DNA of 10,000 nucleotides from Halisarca cf. caerulea (Eukaryota; Porifera; Demospongiae; Chondrillida; Halisarcidae): positions 2,496,775 through 2,506,774 of the forward strand of contig CAUJGJ010000185.1 in assembly GCA_963170055.1 (NCBI GenBank), given 5' to 3'. The notes under the pieces were generated by a model that was not told where the DNA came from, made no database searches, and saw nothing but the letters and a program-made list of their open reading frames with translations. Position numbers and translations under genes: made by a program. Shown one piece after another: positions 8,201 to 10,000 of the stretch. Numbering within the stretch: position 1 is the stretch's first letter; each line of letters opens with the position of its first letter.

Positions 8201-9893
8201 TTATGTGGCCTCCTAAATTCTGTTATATCCCAGTCGGCCTGTTTAAAAGATATAACTTAGCTAGATTTGGGATATATACTTTTATATACCGTATATGCTT
8301 TAATTTTCGCGTGGTTTAATATTCGCGGTATTCGCGGAATGTAAGCCATCTGCAAAAGTTTAGACCCGCGAAAATTTAGATCGGGCTCTTATGCAATGAC
8401 AAAACATGGCCGTCCGCAAATATTATATAATGCGAAAAATGCTAAAAGACAAAATCTGCGAAATATACACCGCGATAATTAAAGCGCATACGGTATAGGA
8501 GCATTAATTAAAATTGCTATGTTGTAAATCATGCCTTGGTTTAATAGACTAAATTCCTCACACCTGTACCATATATAAGTATACATGCGCTTTATTGCAT
8601 GTACTTTTTTACCAAAGTAATTATGCTTGCGCCTATGAATGCATGCATGACACATACATATGGATAGTGCTATATAGTAAGTAAATGATAGTACTGTAAC
8701 ATTGTAATTTTCAACAATTTGTTTCTAACCAAAGTTACTTTCTTGATGCCAAGAACTGGACTGGCCAGTACCACATCCGTCCTCTCTATCAGTACGGTAT
8801 GTTCGACCACACACATGCAGGCTGATTTGTAAAATCTCTTTCTTTGCATGTTGTTTGTGTCTATTAGCAGTGTTTGTTGGGTGTGTCTACTGGCCGTGTG
8901 CATGCATATTGTGTGGGTGTATATATACCACAAGTGTGCATGTGTGCATGGTGGGCGTGTCTATCACATGCAGAAGTGTGTGTTAACTGTGTATACCATT
9001 GGCAGTCTGTTTGGGGGTGCCTATACTAGCAATCAAAGTGTGGCGGGTGTATCCACCAGCAGTGTGCATATGACGGGTGCATATTGTGAATGTCTAATAA
9101 CAGTACAGAGTGCCCGAATTTGTTCGGTAATGATTTACTACCAATAATAATGTGTGTGATATAGAGTACAATACATCATGATGAGTGCTAACTATCGCAA
9201 AGTATGGATGCATGGACAATTTCAGAGAAGACCTAGTATGCATGTGTGAATTTCATTTGATGTATATAGATTTTAGTACAGCTTATCAAATAATGTAGTC
9301 AGGTCTACTACATTCATAAATAGATTTGTAATTTGCAAAATATGCATGTTATATGAGTATTAGTTATATTAGCTACTCTAGTTATATAATCCTGGCCTGC
9401 AAGGCAATTATAATAATGCTGCATACTCCTATGTGTCTATGCTGTTAGTATTGTTGTGTGTTTGGATAGCCTTTCTTGCAGCGTTCTTCTTCAAGTATGT
9501 GTAGTGTAGTGTCTTTACTAACAATAACGACACTAGACTAAATCCAACTCGACTTTACTTTAATCACTTGCCAGCTGCAGCCTAGAACTGGTTCACTCAA
9601 TTTTTACTCCAATATACATATCATGCAGCAATACAAGTACAAAGACAAGGGAAAACAAAAAAGGGGAGCGCGCAAATGTGCAATGCGCAACACAACTCGT
9701 TATAATCCTGTCTGTCACTTAATTATAGTCACGGTAACACATCTACACCAGTTACTGTACATTACATGTACACATACACTATAGTTTTGAATTTATCCAC
9801 TTAGTGTTCAAGATGCAGAACTGCTCAGGAGGAGTGAATTCTGACTGCATTTCAGATAACTCAGGAGAAGAATGGAAGTGTTTCTTTGCGCAG
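2261..9893 (+). CDS. Pectinacetylesterase-family secreted hydrolase, gene 2 (5' part: first six exons)
   Basis: Exons: 2261-2480, 5352-5586, 7082-7212, 7409-7496, 8735-8796, 9805-9893. Every junction is GT-AG and phase-compatible (1, 2, 1, 2, 1), giving 275 residues; the gene continues past the right edge. The ATG at 2261 is chosen because it opens a signal peptide (MKLFLLFLSAYCCQA) and an in-frame TGA lies at 2231-2233. Domains in order: CLDGTPGGYYF (61-71), oxyanion-loop motif FKGGGWC (86-92), LGSSK (106-110), NPNFYNWN (129-136), YCDGASFAG (142-150), nucleophile elbow GGSAGG with Ser195 (TCT 7209-7211), then NAGYFLDAK (223-231) and the Cys-rich FKMQNCSGG segment. This is the plant-like PAE pattern. 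Sequons at N185, N232 and N251 fit secretion. The triad Asp and His should lie in the missing exons, as in gene 1; adding gene 1's last 120 residues gives about 395, a normal family length. Role: extracellular ester hydrolase. NOTUM is a relative, but the motifs are closer to PAE. Substrate unknown. Confidence 0.92.
2953..2983 (+). repeat. Short tandem repeat, 12-bp unit
   Basis: The unit TGCAGGTATGTA is repeated about 2.6 times without change. It would translate as a Met-Tyr-Ala-Gly repeat, but there is no sign of coding use. Confidence 0.8.
3011..3058. repeat. Hairpin-forming inverted repeat
   Basis: ACCATAGATACTCT (3011-3024) and AGAGTATCTATGGGT (3044-3058) pair almost fully around a loop of about 20 bases, and the TATA bases next to each arm can extend the stem. 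A second weak inverted pair built on TTGTCCCCCT (3091-3100) and its complement (about 3198-3208) lies just downstream, so 3011-3210 may be a decayed element. No target duplication was found. Confidence 0.55.
3121..3144. repeat. Telomere-like CCCTAA tract
   Basis: Two perfect CCCTAA units (3132-3143) are preceded by variant CCCAA units. This equals the complement of the metazoan telomere repeat TTAGGG, but it is very short. Confidence 0.5.
3385..3769. mobile_element. Non-autonomous DNA transposon remnant with CAGGCC ends and 5-bp TSD
   Basis: The left end is CAGGCCCGTAGGCAGG (3385-3400); the right end is CCTTGCTACAGGCCTG (3754-3769), whose complement begins CAGGCCTGTAGCAAGG. The element is flanked on both sides by CGAAC (3380-3384 and 3770-3774), a perfect 5-bp direct repeat that fits a target-site duplication. 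Interior G-rich (3408-3420) and GGGAGGGGGGTGC (about 3708-3720) runs plus a CA microsatellite are seen. No transposase. Short CAGG ends and a 5-bp duplication suggest a hAT-like origin, which is inference. Confidence 0.68.
3734..3750 (+). repeat. (CA)n microsatellite
   Basis: Eight consecutive CA units lie near the right end of the 3385-3769 element. Confidence 0.9.
4232..4241 (+). repeat. Poly-C run (10)
   Basis: A homopolymer of ten C inside the 3799-4635 element; its exact length may be unreliable in the assembly. Confidence 0.85.
4607..4621 (+). repeat. Poly-C run (15)
   Basis: A homopolymer of fifteen C just inside the right end of the 3799-4635 element. It pairs in sense with the G-rich left end and may vary in length. 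Confidence 0.85.
4891..4999. repeat. 109-bp palindromic element
   Basis: GGGCTGTATGGCATATA (4903-4919) has an exact 17-bp inverted copy at 4971-4987. Outside it, ACATAGG (4891-4897) and CCTATGT (4993-4999) also pair after a short mismatched step. The loop (about 4930-4965) is CG-rich with CCTCGGG-type words, unlike the AT-rich surroundings. This fits a small MITE or a structured repeat; no target duplication was identified. Confidence 0.7.
5702..6467. mobile_element. 766-bp imperfect foldback element
   Basis: Ends at 5702-5722 and 6447-6467 are inverted copies (20 of 21 bases; core ACGCAGGTATGTTAT on the + strand at left). Nested inverted pairs share the same centre near 6083: the GGCGGTGG...CTTGGCTTTTGG block at about 5942-5968 against its complement around 6193-6222, AATCGAATCTTGGG (6015-6028) against 6136-6149, and GTTATGTCCA (6051-6060) against about 6103-6113. 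The whole thus folds on itself as one long, diverged hairpin. ORFs inside on the minus strand (90 and 67 residues) follow the palindrome and match nothing I know. A foldback-type or large MITE is likely. Confidence 0.7.
6612..6639 (+). repeat. Fragment shared with the 8285-8497 MITE
   Basis: This 28-bp stretch matches 8373-8400 at 25 of 28 positions; the shared core is GCTCTTATGCAATGAC. Nearby words (CTGCAAAAAGCC) also recall the MITE interior. It is probably a decayed copy of the same family, spanning roughly 6540-6660, whose ends I cannot define. Confidence 0.55.
7213..7408 (+). other. Intron 3 of gene 2, splitting the nucleophile elbow
   Basis: This 196-bp phase-1 intron lies directly after the Ser195 codon, between GGS and AGG. 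The donor is TCTG|GTATGT and the acceptor GTTATAG. The interior is AT-rich and featureless. Confidence 0.92.
7549..7836. mobile_element. Transposon-like element with 37-bp terminal inverted repeats, interrupted by a second element
   Basis: The left arm 7549-7585 begins AGTTAACCAATGGTCT. The right arm 7800-7836 is its complement at 34 of 37 positions. The left arm runs straight into a second element (7583-7751); without that insertion the outer element would be only about 117 bp, almost all stem. No target duplication of the outer element was recognised. Confidence 0.7.
7583..7751. mobile_element. TA-flanked CAGTGGA MITE, nested
   Basis: Ends CAGTGGA (7583-7589) and TCCACTG (7745-7751) are exact inverted repeats flanked by TA (7581-7582 and 7752-7753). 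The interior repeats motifs of the form CTCTCTACAAAGGACAC and CCTCCTTACAAAAGAC, the same design as the TTTAGAGAGG repeats of the element at 744-1015, and the ends are alike (CAGTGGA versus CAGTGAA). The two are probably members of one Tc1/mariner-like MITE group; this is inferred from ends and flank. Confidence 0.65.
8285..8497. mobile_element. 213-bp MITE with TATACCGTAT ends and CG-rich interior
   Basis: Starting from TACCGTATATGCTTTAATT at 8287 and the complement of the right end at 8495, 22 of 25 bases agree; TA on each side extends the symmetry to 8285 and 8497. The interior is unusually rich in CGCG words (TTCGCG, CCGCGAAA, TGCGAAAT) against an AT-rich, CG-poor background. No ORF. A related fragment lies at 6612-6639, so this is a dispersed family. 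Confidence 0.75.
8797..9804 (+). other. Intron 5 of gene 2 (1.0 kb)
   Basis: The donor is TACG|GTATGT and the acceptor CCACTTAG at 9797-9804; it is a phase 1 intron splitting Val246. Its first third is a GT-rich degenerate repeat (see 8879-9080). From 9100 to 9800 it is AT-rich with a small hairpin (TAGTGTC 9507-9513 with GACACTA 9529-9535) and a CG-bearing patch GGGGAGCGCGCAAATG near 9662. No gene seen. Confidence 0.87.
8879..9080 (+). repeat. Degenerate GT-rich repeat (GGGTGTNTNTA-like)
   Basis: Related words starting GGGTGT, GGGCGT or GGGTGC followed by a pyrimidine/A-rich step such as TCTAY, CCTAT or ATCCA occur at 8879, 8915, 8953, 9015, 9045 and 9075, about 30-38 bp apart with one gap of 62. 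The + strand is strongly GT-biased here. The 99-residue ORF at 8848-9147 is a by-product of this composition. Confidence 0.45.
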
Positions 9894-10000
9894 GTGACAT
9901 AATACACGATCAATATGTTGGTCCTATGCCCTTTACTCTGGGCCCATGCATGATGTATCAAATTTAATAATGCAATATAATATAATAATTATATAGCAGC
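9894..10000 (+). other. Start of intron 6 of gene 2
   Basis: The donor CAG|GTGACA follows the Cys-rich exon in phase 0, as in gene 1. The rest, up to the window edge, is AT-rich. The exons carrying the catalytic Asp and His should lie to the right. Confidence 0.8.

Larger units (their letters stand above)
7497..8734 (+). other. Intron 4 of gene 2 (1.24 kb)
   Basis: The donor is GCAGG|GTGAGT and the acceptor ACCAAAG at 8728-8734; it is a phase 2 intron splitting Gly225. It holds the nested elements at 7549-7836 and the MITE at 8285-8497. ORFs at 7497-7889, 7893-8156 and 8044-8319 lie over these repeats and show no known domain. From 7840 to 8280 I see no supported feature. Confidence 0.87.

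Noticed and set aside
8848..9147. 99-residue + strand ORF rich in Val, Cys and His
   Set aside because: It is produced by GT-rich repeat composition in intron 5; no support as a gene.
351..9893. Naming the genes NOTUM
   Set aside because: The visible motifs (GGGWC, CDGASF, YDSWQ) read as plant-like PAE; NOTUM is a relative, and orthology cannot be claimed without a tree.
1..10000. tRNA, rRNA, CRISPR or bacterial-type operon features
   Set aside because: I scanned for cloverleaf-like GGTTCGAATCC words, spaced identical repeats and closely packed ORFs. The GGTTCGG words at 912-996 belong to the 39-bp repeat and have no tRNA context.

Overview
This is eukaryotic, spliced genomic DNA, AT-rich and dense in short transposon-derived repeats. 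No bacterial operon, rRNA or tRNA gene was found. Two paralogous genes lie head to tail on the + strand. Both encode secreted pectinacetylesterase (PAE/NOTUM family, carbohydrate-esterase-like) alpha/beta hydrolases of the plant-like PAE type. Introns of 0.2-2.9 kb, the palindromic MITE-like repeats and an NRF1-like promoter motif suggest an invertebrate or close relative. A demosponge is my best guess, but this is inference from repeat style and not proven by any marker in the window.

Layout. 1-350: tail of an upstream intron of gene 1. 351-1857: the last three coding exons of gene 1 (351-439, 1149-1295, 1642-1857), carrying the catalytic Asp and His and ending in the family-typical C-terminus. 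1858-2260: a short intergenic spacer of about 400 bp with a palindromic repeat and the presumed promoter of gene 2. 2261-9893: the first six coding exons of gene 2 (2261-2480, 5352-5586, 7082-7212, 7409-7496, 8735-8796, 9805-9893), running from the signal peptide through the oxyanion-hole and nucleophile motifs. The gene continues past the right edge. All eight internal splice junctions that can be tested are phase-consistent and use GT-AG.

The 89-nt exon at 351-439 (gene 1) and that at 9805-9893 (gene 2) are equivalent, with the same phases and about 88% nucleotide identity. The window therefore spans one repeat unit of a tandem gene duplication of about 9.45 kb. Together the two halves describe a complete PAE protein of about 395 residues, close to plant PAEs.

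The introns hold most of the other structure. They include a TA-flanked element made of 39-bp repeats of its own terminus (744-1015), two adjacent elements with 5-bp target-site duplications (3385-3769 and 3799-4635), a 109-bp palindrome (4891-4999), a 766-bp imperfect foldback (5702-6467), a transposon nested in another (7583-7751 within 7549-7836), and a CG-rich terminal-inverted-repeat MITE (8285-8497) with a decayed relative at 6612. None encodes a recognisable transposase. I found no sign of an unprecedented biological system. The points most worth following are the PAE tandem array and the nested and foldback elements.
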